Below, in pieces: positions 6,583-7,125 of a stretch of DNA of 7,125 nt. Below the pieces are notes generated by a model that searched no databases, had not been told where the DNA came from, and saw only the letters and a list, made by a program, of their open reading frames with translations. The stretch covers positions 1 to 7,125 of the forward strand of contig CATLZI010000109.1 of assembly GCA_950063125.1 (NCBI GenBank). The letters are read 5' to 3'. The first letter of the stretch is position 1, and every line of letters starts with the position of its first letter. Position numbers and translations under genes: made by a program. This DNA is from an uncultured Porticoccus sp. GTDB lineage: Bacteria; Pseudomonadota; Gammaproteobacteria; Pseudomonadales; Porticoccaceae.

Positions 6583-6948
6583 TTACTGTTCTGCCTGAAG
6601 TTTTCGTGATAACCGGCGCCAGCTGTTTTCCAGCAGGTCGGTTTGTTCCCTCGGCGTCAAACGATCCATACCCTGACGCGCCAGAAATATGATATCAAGG
6701 GAATCAAGAAGGTTTTGAGAGTGGCGAAAAGTTTCACGGACAACCCGCTTTACACGATTGCGATCTACCGATCGACGAATGTGTTTTTTCGCTACCACGA
6801 GACCGAGACGTGGCTGGCTAAGCCCGTTGGGTTTGGCCAATAATAAAAGGTTGGGGGGTGCAACTTTGTAACAGGTATCAGAAAAAACAGCCTGGTAAGC
6901 CCGGGCTGTTAATAGACGCTTGTTTCTGCCAAAAGAGGTCTCGGGCAC
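6583..6948 (-). CDS. rnpA: Ribonuclease P protein component
   Basis: RnpA is the basic protein subunit of RNase P. It binds the catalytic RNA and helps it recognise precursor tRNAs whose 5' leader is removed. The 121 residues match the family length (119 in E. coli). [13 protein letters not shown] (10-22) is the common N-terminal segment, [13 protein letters not shown] (47-59) the central strand and helix, and [14 protein letters not shown] (62-75) the RNR signature that contacts the RNA. The start is GTG (6946-6948), with AGGG seven bases upstream and no ATG in frame in the 26 bp after the rpmH stop. This start leaves about nine residues before KRLL, similar to Pseudomonas. The gene is co-transcribed between rpmH and yidD in the usual order. 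Note that CAGG and CCTG around the ribosome site can form a weak 4-bp stem. Confidence 0.97.
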   Translation of the reverse strand: MPETSFGRNKRLLTARAYQAVFSDTCYKVAPPNLLLLAKPNGLSQPRLGLVVAKKHIRRSVDRNRVKRVVRETFRHSQNLLDSLDIIFLARQGMDRLTPREQTDLLENSWRRLSRKLQAEQ

Positions 6949-6974
6949 AGGACTGCCCTGGTCGAGGGTAACAA

Positions 6975-7109
6975 TCAGGCGGCCAGACGCTTACGGCCTT
7001 TGGCGCGGCGGCGATTTATTAGCTGGCGACCATTTTTTGTTGCCATGCGAGCGGGAAAAGTCTGGGCACGCCAGTCCCTTAATACACTGGGCTGACCAGT
7101 TCTTTTCAT
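6975..7109 (-). CDS. rpmH: Large ribosomal subunit protein bL34
   Basis: This gene encodes a 44-residue, strongly basic ribosomal protein bound to 23S rRNA. It begins [18 protein letters not shown] and continues with [24 protein letters not shown] and a TGA stop at 6975-6977. The length equals that of Pseudomonas bL34, and the MATKNGR and [10 protein letters not shown] blocks are canonical. The N-terminal half is odd: the family consensus is close to MKRTFQPS followed by KRxRxHGFRARM, whereas here residue 5 is G and residues 11-19 read RDWRAQTFP. The usual H16, G17 and R19 become Q, T and P. The reading frame is intact throughout. It is the first gene of the rpmH-rnpA-yidD-yidC run; its promoter lies beyond the right edge. 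Confidence 0.95.
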   Translation of the reverse strand: MKRTGQPSVLRDWRAQTFPARMATKNGRQLINRRRAKGRKRLAA

Positions 7110-7115
7110 GGCGTA

Positions 7116-7123
7116 CTTCCTTA
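7116..7123 (-). promoter_or_regulatory. Strong ribosome binding site of rpmH
   Basis: TAAGGAAG on the minus strand matches the anti-Shine-Dalgarno partner well and sits six bases before the rpmH ATG at 7107-7109. It confirms the start of this short gene and fits high ribosomal-protein expression. Confidence 0.85.
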
Positions 7124-7125
7124 AG

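Overview
This window is a bacterial replication-origin neighbourhood. It carries eight recognisable housekeeping genes, all on the minus strand. In the direction of transcription (right to left) the order is rpmH, rnpA, yidD, yidC, mnmE, a 343-bp AT-rich intergenic region with DnaA boxes, dnaA, dnaN, and the 5' part of recF, which runs off the left edge. The proteins look gammaproteobacterial: DnaN and domain IV of DnaA are very close to E. coli, and YidC has the large periplasmic domain of Gram-negative insertases. No GATC sites occur in the presumed origin, and the overall look suggests a non-enteric gammaproteobacterium. No species can be named from this.

Region by region: 1-221 is the recF N-terminus with its Walker A motif. 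259-1362 is dnaN (sliding clamp) and 1457-2887 is dnaA (initiator, TTG start). 2888-3230 has no gene. It holds three perfect 9-mer DnaA boxes flanking a stretch of about 77% AT, and is the best candidate for oriC and/or the autoregulated dnaA promoter. 3231-4604 is mnmE (tRNA wobble-uridine modification). A clear intrinsic terminator lies at 4613-4635. 4643-6349 is yidC (membrane insertase), 6350-6580 yidD, 6583-6948 rnpA (RNase P protein, GTG start) and 6975-7109 rpmH (ribosomal protein bL34). The last three genes and yidC are packed with 0-26 bp between them.

The genes form two functional sets. DnaA, DnaN and RecF serve replication initiation, clamp function and recombinational repair. bL34, RnpA, YidD, YidC and MnmE serve translation, tRNA maturation and modification, and membrane protein insertion. 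The most unusual point is the layout. In E. coli and Pseudomonas the rpmH block is divergent from dnaA, with rpmH nearest dnaA. Here the block is flipped, so mnmE is next to dnaA and everything is co-directional. If the origin lies at 2888-3230, the rpmH block is transcribed head-on to the rightward fork. Smaller points are a bL34 with non-consensus residues in its N-terminal half, a dnaN/recF-junction inverted repeat abutting the recF start, and alternating complementary hairpin segments between dnaA and dnaN. I see no mobile elements, CRISPR, tRNA or rRNA, and no evidence of a new defence or metabolic system.
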